Under the pieces are notes generated by a model. It was not told where the DNA came from, searched no databases, and saw only the letters and a program-made list of their open reading frames with translations. Position numbers and translations under genes: made by a program. Shown here one piece after another: positions 43,791 through 53,324 of a DNA stretch of 64,000 nt. Origin of the DNA: Bdellovibrio reynosensis (GTDB lineage: Bacteria > Bdellovibrionota > Bdellovibrionia > Bdellovibrionales > Bdellovibrionaceae); contig NZ_CP093442.1 in assembly GCF_022814725.1 (NCBI RefSeq), positions 1,550,001-1,614,000 on the forward strand. The letters run 5' to 3'. Position 1 is the stretch's first letter, and every line of letters starts with the position of its first letter.

Positions 43791-45587
43791 CTACTGCTTA
43801 GTATCTGTCTTTACGTTTTTCAATTGATCAGCAAACAAGTCACCGAAAGTAGACTTAGAAGTTGCAGTCGCTTTTTTAACGTAATCGTCAACATCAGCTT
43901 TAGTTTCGCGAAGTTTAACTAGCTTAGAAGACAAACCGATTTTACGAGCGTCTTTGTCGATAGAGATAACTTCAGCTTTAACAGATTGACCTGGTTTCAC
44001 GAAGTCTTCAACAGTGTTGATTTTGTCTGTTGTAAGTTCAGAAATGTGGATCAAACCTTCGATATCAGATTCAAGTTCAACGAAAGCACCAAAATCAGCT
44101 GTTTTAGTTACTTTAACGTCGTGTTGAGTGCCGATAGCGTATTTAGATTCGATGTTTGACCAAGGGTCAGACTCAAGTTGTTTGATACCCAAAGAGAATC
44201 TTTCGTTCTCGATGTCTACGCCCAATACAACCGCGCGAACTTTTGTTCCTTTAGTGAACATTTCGCTTGGGTGATTAACACGTTTAGTCCAAGAGAAGTC
44301 AGAAATGTGAACTAGACCGTCGATGCCTTCTTCGATGCCGATGAAGATACCGAAATCAGTTACTGATTTCACTTCGCCTTCGATGATTGTACCTGGAGCG
44401 TATGATTCCTTCATTTCAACCCATGGGTTTGTTTGAAGTTGCTTCATACCCAAGCTGATGCGGCGGTTCTCAGTGTCTACTTCAAGAACTACTACTTCAA
44501 CTTCTTGGTCTACAGTTACTACTTGAGAAGGGTGTTTTACACGTTTTGTCCAAGACATTTCAGAAACGTGGATCAAACCTTCAATGCCTTCACCAAGCTC
44601 AACGAATGCACCGTATTCAGCCAAAGATACAACTTTGCCTTTTAGTTTAGTGCCTGGAGGATAAGAAGCTTTTACTGATTCCCAAGGATCAGAAGAAAGT
44701 TGTTTCATGCCCAAAGATACACGTTCTTTTTCTTTATCATACTTAAGAACTTTAACTTGGATTTCGTCGCCAACATTCAACATTTCTGAAGGATGTTTTA
44801 CGCGGCCCCAAGACATATCTGTGATGTGTAACAATCCGTCCATGCCACCAAGGTCGATGAATGCTCCGTAGTCAGTGATGTTTTTAACAACACCAGTAAC
44901 GATTGAACCTTCAGCCATAGTGTCCAAAGTTTGTGAACGAAGACTGTCACGTTCTTCTTCAAGAAGCGCACGGCGAGAAAGAACGATGTTGCCACGCTTT
45001 TTGTTGAATTTGATAACTTTGAATTTGAATTTTTTGCCCAAGTAAACGTCCATGTTGCGAACCGGACGTAGATCGATTTGAGAACCAGGCAAGAATGCTT
45101 TAACGCCGATATCAACGCTCAAGCCACCTTTAACTTTAGCAACAACAGTACCTTCGATAACTTCTTCGTTCTCAGCTGCTTTAGAGATATCAGTCCATGC
45201 ACGTAGCATGTCAGCTTTATCTTTAGATAGAACGATCATTCCGTTTTCGTTTTCGATACGGTCGATCAAAACTTCTACTTTGTCTCCAGCTTTAACTTCG
45301 CGAACACCGTCAACGATACGGAATTCATTGATCGCGATCAAACCTTCAGACTTGTAGTTAATATCAACAAGAACATAGTCAGATTGAACTTCTACTACTG
45401 TACCTGTGACAACGTCGCCGACTTTGAAGTCTTGTTCTTTCATGGATGCTTCAAATAATTTATTGAAGTCACCTTCAGCTTTGGCAGTCAAAATGCCAGG
45501 ATTCGCTGGAACCTTTGCGTCTTCCGCATCCAAGAAAGCTAGAACTTTCTGTTTTTCAAGCTCGGCTTTGTTTAATTGTTTTGTCAT
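43791..45587 (-). CDS. rpsA: 30S ribosomal protein S1
   Basis: Binds mRNA on the small ribosomal subunit. The 598-residue protein has six S1 OB-fold repeats from about residue 55 to 570. Repeats 3-6 are very regular (GxxVxxVxxxGxFVxLxxxxxGLxHxS, with SWTKRVKHPS spacers). The length and repeat number match full-size S1. It has a leader of at least 50 nt. As in many bacteria, cmk lies nearby but not adjacent. A single rpsA unit ended by the hairpin series is likely. Confidence 0.97.
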   Translation of the reverse strand: MTKQLNKAELEKQKVLAFLDAEDAKVPANPGILTAKAEGDFNKLFEASMKEQDFKVGDVVTGTVVEVQSDYVLVDINYKSEGLIAINEFRIVDGVREVKAGDKVEVLIDRIENENGMIVLSKDKADMLRAWTDISKAAENEEVIEGTVVAKVKGGLSVDIGVKAFLPGSQIDLRPVRNMDVYLGKKFKFKVIKFNKKRGNIVLSRRALLEEERDSLRSQTLDTMAEGSIVTGVVKNITDYGAFIDLGGMDGLLHITDMSWGRVKHPSEMLNVGDEIQVKVLKYDKEKERVSLGMKQLSSDPWESVKASYPPGTKLKGKVVSLAEYGAFVELGEGIEGLIHVSEMSWTKRVKHPSQVVTVDQEVEVVVLEVDTENRRISLGMKQLQTNPWVEMKESYAPGTIIEGEVKSVTDFGIFIGIEEGIDGLVHISDFSWTKRVNHPSEMFTKGTKVRAVVLGVDIENERFSLGIKQLESDPWSNIESKYAIGTQHDVKVTKTADFGAFVELESDIEGLIHISELTTDKINTVEDFVKPGQSVKAEVISIDKDARKIGLSSKLVKLRETKADVDDYVKKATATSKSTFGDLFADQLKNVKTDTKQ

Positions 45588-45669
45588 ATTGTTTTTTGGA
45601 ACCTCCCACGTAGTAAGACCTCTTGGATCCTACCCGTAACCTTTCTTCGCCTCTCTGGGCGAGTCACTG

Positions 45670-45698
45670 GTTTAGCTAGCTAAGACCCTGGAAGTCAA
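45670..45698 (-). promoter_or_regulatory. weak candidate promoter of rpsA
   Basis: On the minus strand, TTGACT (45693-45698) and CTAAAC (45670-45675) are 17 nt apart. The -10 box is poor. The leader would be about 80 nt. Confidence 0.25.
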
Positions 45699-45838
45699 AG
45701 GTTTTGCGCATTCCGGCAGGGATTTCAGCGGTCCTGTGTCGAGAGCGGATTTTGGGTCCAACTTGTATACTTGCAGACTTGGAATCTTGATCCTGACAGA
45801 TGGCCCCAACTCTAACATATTTGAGCTGGAGGACTGAT

Positions 45839-47158
45839 ATGATGAAAATTCTGGGGGCTTTCCTAGTTTCACTTCTGTCTTTACCCTTTGGGAGTTATGC
45901 AGCAGGTCGCTATGATTCCCTGATTAATTCCTCTTTAGACTTTCTAGCTGCCTACCAAACTGAAGGGACCGGCGATGGCTATTTCCCCGGCCATTGGAAA
46001 TCCAAGGTCACTTCCTATGCACCAAGTGCGATTGGCATTGGTAAATTTGCGGTTCCCTACGATGACCCCTCGATCTTTACAGCGGCAATAGTCGCTAATA
46101 CTTTGGCGGAAATATATTTCCAGAATCCCCGCTTTAAAAAAATTCCTGCGCTGGTAGAGAAAACTAAAAACGGCATTTATCCGTTTCGTTTGAACTCTTA
46201 CCTTTTTAGTTTTTATCCAGAAAAATATTATCGCGGAACCAAGGTCGTTGGGCCTAAGCACATGTACTTAGCGCGCGCTTGGTGGGGATTTGCCAATGTC
46301 CCTCCGGACGCTGATACCAATTCAGCCACTTATACTTATCAGTATTATTTGAATAAATTAAATCCGCGATGGTTGCCACCTGGCCATAGCTCTCCAGTGC
46401 CCGCTGTCTTTACAAAAAAACTTGCAAACACGCGGGATTTAAACCGCCATCCCCATGGATACAATTTAGCGCAAGGACACATCAATACAGGAGCATTCAT
46501 GACTTACCTCATGGATGAAAACAGTGCCGATATGCCGCGATTTTTATTTGCGCCGCCAGATAAAGGACCGCGAATTCCCTTTGCAAAAAACGATGTCGAT
46601 TGTGTCGTGAATGCCAATATTTTAAATCTGCTATCCCTCGCGAATAAAGAAGACACCCCAGGATATAAATCCACCTGCAATCATCTGCGCCGGGTCGTAA
46701 AGTGGAAGCAGTATTTTTTCTGCGGAATGTATTATCCAAGTCTCTATGCCCTTCCCTATTCCATGGCTAACGCTATGGAAAACGGGGCTGAATGCCTTGA
46801 ACCAACCCGCGATGATTTATTAAGTTACCTGATTCAAAAACAAAATAAAGACGGCTCTTGGCGCAACAGTGTTTTAGCAAGACCTGACTTTATTCAGTCA
46901 TCGGCATGGGCATTAAATGCATTTTTAATGCTGGGAGATCCAGAAAACAAAGTGCATCGTTATCACGCGCAGAAAGGCTTAAAGTATCTGCTATCACAAA
47001 AAATGAAAGACTCTGGCGGCCGAAGTTATTGGAAAGGCGAAGTTTATTTCGCAGCACTGTTTACCGCACGCTTTAATGTCGTGTGGAGATCAACGGCCTA
47101 CACCACAGCTTTGACAGCGAAAGCGTTCGCATTGGCGGATTCAAAATGGAATTTATAA
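45839..47158 (+). CDS. exported alpha/alpha-toroid-like protein
   Basis: A protein of about 439 residues. GGAGG precedes two adjacent ATG codons (45839, 45842); either is usable. A signal peptide ends near SYAA. The C-terminal half has an NKDGSW block and helical repeats (SSAWALNAFLMLGD, TTALTAKAFALAD) like the QW/DGSW repeats of prenyltransferase, squalene cyclase and related toroids. I see no DxDD or other cyclase acid motif, so terpene cyclisation is not supported. A carbohydrate- or protein-acting toroid is as likely. Confidence 0.72.
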   Translation: MMKILGAFLVSLLSLPFGSYAAGRYDSLINSSLDFLAAYQTEGTGDGYFPGHWKSKVTSYAPSAIGIGKFAVPYDDPSIFTAAIVANTLAEIYFQNPRFKKIPALVEKTKNGIYPFRLNSYLFSFYPEKYYRGTKVVGPKHMYLARAWWGFANVPPDADTNSATYTYQYYLNKLNPRWLPPGHSSPVPAVFTKKLANTRDLNRHPHGYNLAQGHINTGAFMTYLMDENSADMPRFLFAPPDKGPRIPFAKNDVDCVVNANILNLLSLANKEDTPGYKSTCNHLRRVVKWKQYFFCGMYYPSLYALPYSMANAMENGAECLEPTRDDLLSYLIQKQNKDGSWRNSVLARPDFIQSSAWALNAFLMLGDPENKVHRYHAQKGLKYLLSQKMKDSGGRSYWKGEVYFAALFTARFNVVWRSTAYTTALTAKAFALADSKWNL

Positions 47159-47652
47159 ATGAGTTTGATGATCTTAAAAAACGTCAGCTTGAATTAAAAA
47201 AAATCTATCAGGCAAATCCTGAAAAAGCTTTTTTGACATTAAAAGCGGAAGGTATTTTAGGCGAAAATGTTTCCTGCAAAATTGCCTCTGGCAAGCCCCA
47301 TAAAACAGCAGGCCTTCATCCCTATACTGGCGGGGACGGCAGCTTAGCTTGCTCCAGTGATATGTTGTTAGAATCCTTAGTCGCCTGCGCCGGCGTCACT
47401 TTAAATTCCATCGCTTTTCATTTCGGCGTGACCTTGAAAAATACGAAAATAATCGCGGAGGGGGATTTGGATTTTCGTGGCACACTGGGTGTTGATCGAA
47501 CTGCGCCGGTGGGGTTCACCAAGATCCGTTTGCGCTTTGAAATTGATTCTGAAGTCAGTCCTGACATGCAAAAAAAGATGATCGATCTGACGGAACGATA
47601 TTGCGTGGTTTATCAGACTTTGATCAATCGCCCCGAGATATCCCTGGTTTAG
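47146..47652 (+). CDS. OsmC-family protein
   Basis: A 168-residue OsmC/Ohr-like protein. The ATG at 47146 is inside the previous gene (13-nt overlap). The C-terminal OsmC core contains SSDMLLESLVACAGVTLNSI, with a conserved Cys that acts in thiol peroxidases, and a paired ERYCVV Cys. Organic peroxide reduction is likely, but a second reactive Cys at the classical place cannot be confirmed by eye. The end overlaps the convergent binding-protein gene by 29 nt. Confidence 0.85.
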   Translation: MEFINEFDDLKKRQLELKKIYQANPEKAFLTLKAEGILGENVSCKIASGKPHKTAGLHPYTGGDGSLACSSDMLLESLVACAGVTLNSIAFHFGVTLKNTKIIAEGDLDFRGTLGVDRTAPVGFTKIRLRFEIDSEVSPDMQKKMIDLTERYCVVYQTLINRPEISLV

Positions 47653-48523
47653 TTTTTTCGCTTTCACGGTGAAGCTCTAAATACTCTTTTCGCTCTGATT
47701 CAGGCAGCATTGCAAGAACATGTTTTAAAGAGATGTCTTTAAATTTTTTCTCGCGCACGACAGGGTTAATATCTTTAAGTCGACTGATCCCCCATGGCGT
47801 TTTCACACAAGACACTTTTAAGATGATTGCTTCTTTTGACTGTTTGATTGGTATAAATTTAAACTTCGCTTTTTGGTCCTGCCCAACACCTATGGATGAT
47901 TTTTCCAGATAATAAGCTAGTACCCCATCAATTCGGCCTGCATCCAACATCTGAAAAAGCCCGCCGACGGCTTGATCGGTCATAAGGCGAAAAGACACTT
48001 GATTGCGTTGTAATATCTCATCAACTTCAGGGGAATAAGAGCGGCCCGCCACGACGCCCAAACGGAAACTTCCTAATTGCAGGGTTTTGGCTAGATCCAC
48101 TTTCCCACCGTCCACTGCATATTTCACCCGAGCGCCTGACTTAACCACTAATCCTGCAGGGATGGTTCTGCCAATTTCTTCACCGAATTGAAGATACTGG
48201 GCGCGTTCTGGGGTTTCCTGAAATAGCAAAGAGCAGAAAGGTTTTTTTCCTTCGATAATCTTTTGCATACGTACAAACGGCACACGCAAAAACTTATGCT
48301 TATACTGCGGTAAACCACCTTCTAAAATGCGATACCCTTCAGCCAAAGGCCCTTTGGCTTTACCCATATCCACATCGGTATTTTTTGAATTTAAAATCAA
48401 GTACGGTGGGAAATCGTTCACGATCCACTGAATGGTTTTTTCATCGTCCGAGGGAACGACAGGAACCTGTGGTGCATCCACAGCGGCCCAGGCAATTGTG
48501 AGTCCCAAAATTAAAGAAACCAT
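47624..48523 (-). CDS. periplasmic substrate-binding-like protein (TIGR02285 type)
   Basis: A 299-residue exported protein of the SBP family 3-like group. The signal peptide is short and ends near IAWAA. The mature N-terminus IQWIVNDFPPYLIL is the classic first strand and ligand loop. FRLGVVAGRSYSPEVDEIL and LDAGRIDGVLAYYLEK mark the second domain. GAGGTGAGAA precedes the ATG. No transporter genes adjoin, so it may serve as a sensor or enzyme-like orphan, as may the two related genes at 53988 and 54972. Confidence 0.87.
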   Translation of the reverse strand: MVSLILGLTIAWAAVDAPQVPVVPSDDEKTIQWIVNDFPPYLILNSKNTDVDMGKAKGPLAEGYRILEGGLPQYKHKFLRVPFVRMQKIIEGKKPFCSLLFQETPERAQYLQFGEEIGRTIPAGLVVKSGARVKYAVDGGKVDLAKTLQLGSFRLGVVAGRSYSPEVDEILQRNQVSFRLMTDQAVGGLFQMLDAGRIDGVLAYYLEKSSIGVGQDQKAKFKFIPIKQSKEAIILKVSCVKTPWGISRLKDINPVVREKKFKDISLKHVLAMLPESERKEYLELHRESEKTKPGISRGD

Positions 48524-48617
48524 TTCTCACCTCAAGACTTAAGATTAACAGTCCTTGAGGTTCATTCGAAGAAACACTTCTTTTATTTGCAATCCTACAA
48601 TGGGTATTGCGAGAAAA

Positions 48618-49271
48618 TTAGATTTTCGCTTTTACGTAGGTAACGACTTTTTCAACAACTTGTTCTAAGTTCAAAGTCGTCGTATCGACGACAAAGGCAT
48701 CTTCAGGAACGGCCATAGGCGCTACTTTGCGAGTAGAATCCTGATGATCACGTTGTTTTTGAGCTCTTACCATGTCTTCTTGATCAAGCCCCAACTCAGC
48801 AGCTCTGCGAGCGGCGCGGTGTTCACTGTGGGCTGTTAAGTAAACCTTCGCTTGTGCTTGTGGGAATACAACGGTTCCGCAGTCACGACCTTCAGCCACA
48901 AGGCCTTGAGGTCCGTTGCTGCAGTTTCTTTGCGCCTCTAAAAGGGCTTTACGAACTTCTGGGTAATGACTGACTTTGCTGGCAAAGTTACCAACGTCTT
49001 CATGGGCAATAAGATCAGTGACGTCTTCACCGTCGAAATAAACACGGGTGCGATCGTCTTCCATCGTCACTTTCCATACTGGATTGTGAGTCAGATCAGC
49101 CAAAGCTTTGACGTCATCAAGGTCGATTTGCAATTGCAAAGCAGCAAATGCCAATCCACGATAGAAAGCGCCTGTTGAAACCCAGTTCCAGCCAAGACGA
49201 CGAGCCAACTCACGACTGACTGAAGATTTTCCTGAGGCCGCGGGGCCATCTATCGTAACAACCATTCCCAT
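48618..49271 (-). CDS. cmk: cytidylate kinase
   Basis: Phosphorylates CMP and dCMP. I start at the ATG at 49271, where GGAG lies 5 nt upstream. The protein has the P-loop VTIDGPAASGKSS, followed by the CMP-binding STGAFYRGLA and the GRDCGTVVFP motif. The length of 217 residues is normal. It lies 31 nt downstream of hisC on the same strand, probably co-transcribed. Confidence 0.96.
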   Translation of the reverse strand: MGMVVTIDGPAASGKSSVSRELARRLGWNWVSTGAFYRGLAFAALQLQIDLDDVKALADLTHNPVWKVTMEDDRTRVYFDGEDVTDLIAHEDVGNFASKVSHYPEVRKALLEAQRNCSNGPQGLVAEGRDCGTVVFPQAQAKVYLTAHSEHRAARRAAELGLDQEDMVRAQKQRDHQDSTRKVAPMAVPEDAFVVDTTTLNLEQVVEKVVTYVKAKI

Positions 49272-49302
49272 TCTTTCTCCAACTGATAAGTCCATACCGT
49301 TG

Positions 49303-50424
49303 CTATGACAGCGCTGGTACTTCTTTTAGCACTTCAGCCAAAGCTTTAATTGCCGCTTCGTTTTCATGCTCTAGCCCTACACTCAATCGTAAATGGGTTT
49401 TGAATCCATAGTTCAAAAGAGGTCTCATGATGATCCCGCGACGCAACAACGCTTCATTCACCTTGGCGGCTTCACGAAGGGTGTCAAACATGACGAAATT
49501 TCCCTGAGATGGAATGTATGGCAGGCCTAATTCTTCTAACTTCTTATAAAAGTAATCAAGCCCTTTCCAACAAGTCTGCTGCGAACGCTCAATAAATTCC
49601 TTATCTTGCAGAGCTGCATTTGCTGCAACTTGCGCCAAATCGTTGACATTAAAAGGTTTGCGCACTCGGTTAAAAACCTCAATCGTGGCTTCAGGAGCGA
49701 TCATGGCGCCCAAACGGAAACCCGCTAGCCCATAGATTTTTGAAAACGTACGAAGCACGATAAGGTTGTTGTATTTACCCATGTAATTCTGCGCAGATGC
49801 ATAATCAGAAGCTCTGACAAATTCATTGTAAGCTTCGTCAAAAATAATCATCACATCATCACGATTGCCTACTTTTTCAAGGAAGCTTTCGACTTCTGCT
49901 TTAGTCGCATAAGTACCTGTGGGATTATTTGGATTAGATACAAAAATCAGACGGATGTTTTTTTCTGGATGCGCTAAGAAATGTTCGGCAATCGCTGGTA
50001 AATCGAAGCGATAACCTTCTTTCATTGGAATTTTGTGAATCACCGCGCGATTAGCAGGCGCACTGACTTCATAAGCATTAAAAGCCGCTACAGAGGTCAA
50101 AACCCCGTCTTTTGGTTCACAATAAATGCGCGTCAACAAGTCAATCAGCTCATCACTTCCATTGCCAATCGCCAATTGTTTAGTAGAAAAACCCCACTCT
50201 TTCGACAATGTGTTCAGTAATTCATAGTGAGATGGATCTGGATATAGATGCTGATGATCCAAAGCCTGCTTCACTGCAGCCATCGCTTTTGGGCTAGGAC
50301 CTAAAGGATTCTCGTTACTTGCAAGCTTATAGACTGTGCTTAAACCATATTCACGCTGAGTTTCTGAAATAGGTTTACCAGGTTTGTAGGGCACCAGGTT
50401 CAGAATTTCGGGAGAAATCTTCAC
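49303..50424 (-). CDS. hisC: histidinol-phosphate aminotransferase
   Basis: A PLP enzyme of 373 residues (class I/II aminotransferase, HisC type). The N-terminal LASNENPLGPSPKA is typical of the family, and VSNPNNPTG forms the central substrate and cofactor loop. The PLP lysine is in RTFSKIYGLAGFRLG. No other his biosynthesis genes are nearby, so it might act on a related substrate such as an aromatic amino acid. It is the first gene of a hisC-cmk unit. Confidence 0.93.
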   Translation of the reverse strand: MKISPEILNLVPYKPGKPISETQREYGLSTVYKLASNENPLGPSPKAMAAVKQALDHQHLYPDPSHYELLNTLSKEWGFSTKQLAIGNGSDELIDLLTRIYCEPKDGVLTSVAAFNAYEVSAPANRAVIHKIPMKEGYRFDLPAIAEHFLAHPEKNIRLIFVSNPNNPTGTYATKAEVESFLEKVGNRDDVMIIFDEAYNEFVRASDYASAQNYMGKYNNLIVLRTFSKIYGLAGFRLGAMIAPEATIEVFNRVRKPFNVNDLAQVAANAALQDKEFIERSQQTCWKGLDYFYKKLEELGLPYIPSQGNFVMFDTLREAAKVNEALLRRGIIMRPLLNYGFKTHLRLSVGLEHENEAAIKALAEVLKEVPALS

Positions 50425-50520
50425 GTTAGAATCCTTTTCTTAGAACAATTATTTTGCTATATCTGACCCCCTAGCTTTAACAACATTCTAAAGCAAATTC
50501 AATATAGAGAGCGTTTAAAA

Positions 50521-51873
50521 ATGCAAAACCGTTTCGTGTTAGGCGTGAGTGTCGGAGAATCCTTCGCTGAGTACTCACTGTTGTCAGGTGAAGAGGCTTT
50601 AGTTCAAAAAAGAGTTTATCTTTCTAGAGAAAACTTAAAACAATCACTGTCGCAGTTTATTGCTGAGCAAAAAGAAAAACCTGAACACGTCTTCGTTAGT
50701 TTGCGTTTGCCAAAAAAACTTTTAGATTACCGTTTCGGCGGAGCCGTTGCGCATCTGACCACTGAGGGGTTTGAAAACTGGTTGGATGTCTGCGGCAGCA
50801 AACACGCGGCTTTGACTAACAAAGATCTTATTTTTTCCATCACCGAACGTGTGCTAGCTAGCGGTACAATTGAGACGCCTTTAAAAATTGAAGACCTTGA
50901 AGCGATCAGCGCAAAACTAAGCCTGGTTGATTGCAAAAAAATCTGTTTGCACTTCTTGCATTCAAATAAAAATCCATCGCATTTGATTCAAGCCCAACAC
51001 TTCTTTACTGAAAAGGGTCTGGAAGTTTTTGTTCCTGATAATGCTGATGGCGCCGAAACAGAGCGCTGGAATAAAAATGCACTGAACGCCACAATGAGCA
51101 GCCTTTTTGAAGAGCGCAAAAAAGAAGTGCTTGAAGCTTGCGAAGGCATTCCTGCAGATAAAATTTATTTCCTAAGTTCTTCAGGCAAACTTATCAATTC
51201 AAAGAACGAAGCGCTTGAAAGTCTTTTTGCGGCATCTACAGCCATGGGTATGGTTTTTGGTGCTGATAAGAATACCGATGTTCTTTACTTGGGATTAGAA
51301 AATTTCTGGCTGATCTCAGGCCAACAATGGAAAGATTCGTGGAACAGCGCCTGGGGGGATGTCGCTTTAAAGCACGTCCAATTTGATGAGTTGGGCATCC
51401 AGCCGACTTTAGGTATCAGCTTAAATAGCTTCAACCGTTTTGATTTCAACACGACTCAAGAAGGTTGGGAGCCCGGCCCGATGTTTTTAGGCCGTGGTCA
51501 GAAATCTTGCCTTTTAGATTTATGGGCTGAAAATGCCAAGCTTGCAAAGACCGCGGGCCTTGAAGATCGTTTGGCTCCGCAAGGAATCACGCGTTTCAAA
51601 AACAGCCTTTTTGCATTATCTAAAATCAGTAAAATCCGTGATAACGAAGTAACGACGATCACAAAAGAACTGCAAAGTTTGTCTATGCATCGTTTAGCGA
51701 TGGAAGCTTACTTAAAAAGAAAATCCAAAAAACTTTTAGTGACAGGTCCCTTAGCCAATGTGTTTGCCAACGTCTTTAAGAAAGATGCTCAGACCACTGT
51801 TGATGTTAAAGACTTTGCTGAATCCACTGCCACAGCAGTCTTCGGAATGAAAACCCTCGAGGCTTCTTTATGA
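50521..51873 (+). CDS. divergent hydantoinase A/oxoprolinase-like protein
   Basis: A 450-residue protein that follows the HyuA fold order but is much shorter than the usual length of about 680. The N-terminal LGVSVGESFAEYSLL replaces the expected DVGGTFTD motif. The later GADKNTDVLYLGLENFWLI replaces the DMGGTSTD motif that binds ATP or substrate. The middle AETERWNKNALNAT matches the HyuA ERxxxxxxNA region. The 4-nt overlap with a HyuB-like gene supports the assignment. It has no ribosome-binding site. Loss of the glycine-rich motifs suggests a changed or absent catalytic activity. Confidence 0.78.
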   Translation: MQNRFVLGVSVGESFAEYSLLSGEEALVQKRVYLSRENLKQSLSQFIAEQKEKPEHVFVSLRLPKKLLDYRFGGAVAHLTTEGFENWLDVCGSKHAALTNKDLIFSITERVLASGTIETPLKIEDLEAISAKLSLVDCKKICLHFLHSNKNPSHLIQAQHFFTEKGLEVFVPDNADGAETERWNKNALNATMSSLFEERKKEVLEACEGIPADKIYFLSSSGKLINSKNEALESLFAASTAMGMVFGADKNTDVLYLGLENFWLISGQQWKDSWNSAWGDVALKHVQFDELGIQPTLGISLNSFNRFDFNTTQEGWEPGPMFLGRGQKSCLLDLWAENAKLAKTAGLEDRLAPQGITRFKNSLFALSKISKIRDNEVTTITKELQSLSMHRLAMEAYLKRKSKKLLVTGPLANVFANVFKKDAQTTVDVKDFAESTATAVFGMKTLEASL

Positions 51874-53267
51874 ATTATCAAGTAGAACTGTTCCATGCAT
51901 TACTGAACGACTTCCTTAAGGGTGAATCTGCATTAGTCACGTTAGAAGGTGAAGTGTTAGCGGTTCGTGGTGAAAAGCCTGTTACTTTCGGCACATTAAC
52001 GACAGCGGCAGCAACTGCTAGCAAATATTTAAAATTACTTGAAGGCGATATCGTTCTTTTAAATGATCCTTATAGCGGCGGCAGCTTGCTTTCAGAAATG
52101 ACTTTTGTTGTCGCAGTGTCAGAGGATCTTTTATGGGTCACTCGTCGCAGTATTGAAAGCTCACTAAAACTTGCAAAGTCCGTTGAAGAAGAAGGCTTAA
52201 GAATTCCGCCAACGCCGATTCTGCAAAAAAACCAACTTAACGAAATGATCTTGCAGGCCATGGCTTCCCATCCCGCTTGCCCCCCTCGTTTTGTTGAATG
52301 GTTGAAAGAACAGGTCCGTGATCTAACTTTGCAAACCAAAAAATTGCATGAGGCCTTAGAGCTAACAGGCTTCACTGTGACTTCCGAGCTTATCGAAGAA
52401 TACATCGAGCTTTCTAAGCAAACTGCAGTCCAAAAAATCAGCGAGTTATCATCAGGTGAAGCACGCATTGATGTGGTTTTAGATAGCGGTGAGCTTTTAC
52501 GTGTGAACATGGATATTCACGACGGCCGGATTGCCCTAGATTTCGGTGGTACTAGTGGCGCAAAAACAGTGTCACTGACTGAATCAGCGACCTATGGTGT
52601 TTGCTTTTATGTGATCAGTTCTTTTTATGGCTTTAATAATATTTCTAATTCTGGATCGTTTTCTATTTTGCAGATTACAAAACCCGCAGGCTGCTGGTTG
52701 GTAGGGAAATACCCTGCACCAACTCACAAAGGCATGACTTGTGGTGTGGCGGCTTTGCAGACGGCTTTGGAATTAGCCTTAGCGCAAATTCATCAGAAAA
52801 AAGAAAAGTCAGTAACCAGTCATTGTCCAATCTATTTTGACCTTCACCATAACGACAATCATGCTCTGTTCACTTTATCCGGTGGCCAAGGAGCTGATGG
52901 CAACTGTGACGGTGTTTCCGCCCATGCTAATAGCTTTTCAATTGAAAAATTAGAATCGCAATTCCCAGTGAAAGTTCAACGCATTGATCAGCGCAACTCT
53001 GTGGGCGGTAAAGGCAAGTTCAGTGGCGGTCGCGGTGTGATCATGAAGTTTGAAGTCACTGAGGACGTGCAAGGCACATGGCTTACGGATTTGACTTTGC
53101 ACCGTCCCCGTCTGCCGAAAAATTGTAGCCATGGGGACCCATGCGCTATTTCCTTAGAACAGCAGGGCCAACAAAAAACCTTACCGGTCCTTGGTCAACA
53201 GCGCTTTACTCGTGGTGATATTATCACGGTGTGTTCTGGCTCTGGCGGCGGTTTCGGAAAAGAGTAA
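51870..53267 (+). CDS. divergent hydantoinase B/oxoprolinase-like protein
   Basis: A 465-residue HyuB-like protein. The N-terminal LLNDPYSGGSLLSEMTFV corresponds to the family NDPYxGGTHLPD block, but the metal-binding His and Asp of that block are replaced. The middle NSGSFSILQITKPAGCWL and KYPAP stretch matches the family's NxGxxRPxxIxxPxG region. The C-terminal GGKGKFSGGRGVIMKFEV is the usual GGxGxxRGGxG motif. It partners the preceding HyuA-like gene through a 4-nt overlap. The paired loss of key residues in both proteins is notable. Confidence 0.82.
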   Translation: MNYQVELFHALLNDFLKGESALVTLEGEVLAVRGEKPVTFGTLTTAAATASKYLKLLEGDIVLLNDPYSGGSLLSEMTFVVAVSEDLLWVTRRSIESSLKLAKSVEEEGLRIPPTPILQKNQLNEMILQAMASHPACPPRFVEWLKEQVRDLTLQTKKLHEALELTGFTVTSELIEEYIELSKQTAVQKISELSSGEARIDVVLDSGELLRVNMDIHDGRIALDFGGTSGAKTVSLTESATYGVCFYVISSFYGFNNISNSGSFSILQITKPAGCWLVGKYPAPTHKGMTCGVAALQTALELALAQIHQKKEKSVTSHCPIYFDLHHNDNHALFTLSGGQGADGNCDGVSAHANSFSIEKLESQFPVKVQRIDQRNSVGGKGKFSGGRGVIMKFEVTEDVQGTWLTDLTLHRPRLPKNCSHGDPCAISLEQQGQQKTLPVLGQQRFTRGDIITVCSGSGGGFGKE

Positions 53268-53324
53268 ATTCACTTTAGTTTCAGACCGCTTGCAGATACT
53301 TTGAATGGGTGTATGCTTTGAGAT

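Noticed and set aside
45839-47158. Squalene-hopene cyclase
   Set aside because: There is a DGSW-type repeat but no DxDD acid motif, the protein is exported, and only one repeat is convincing.
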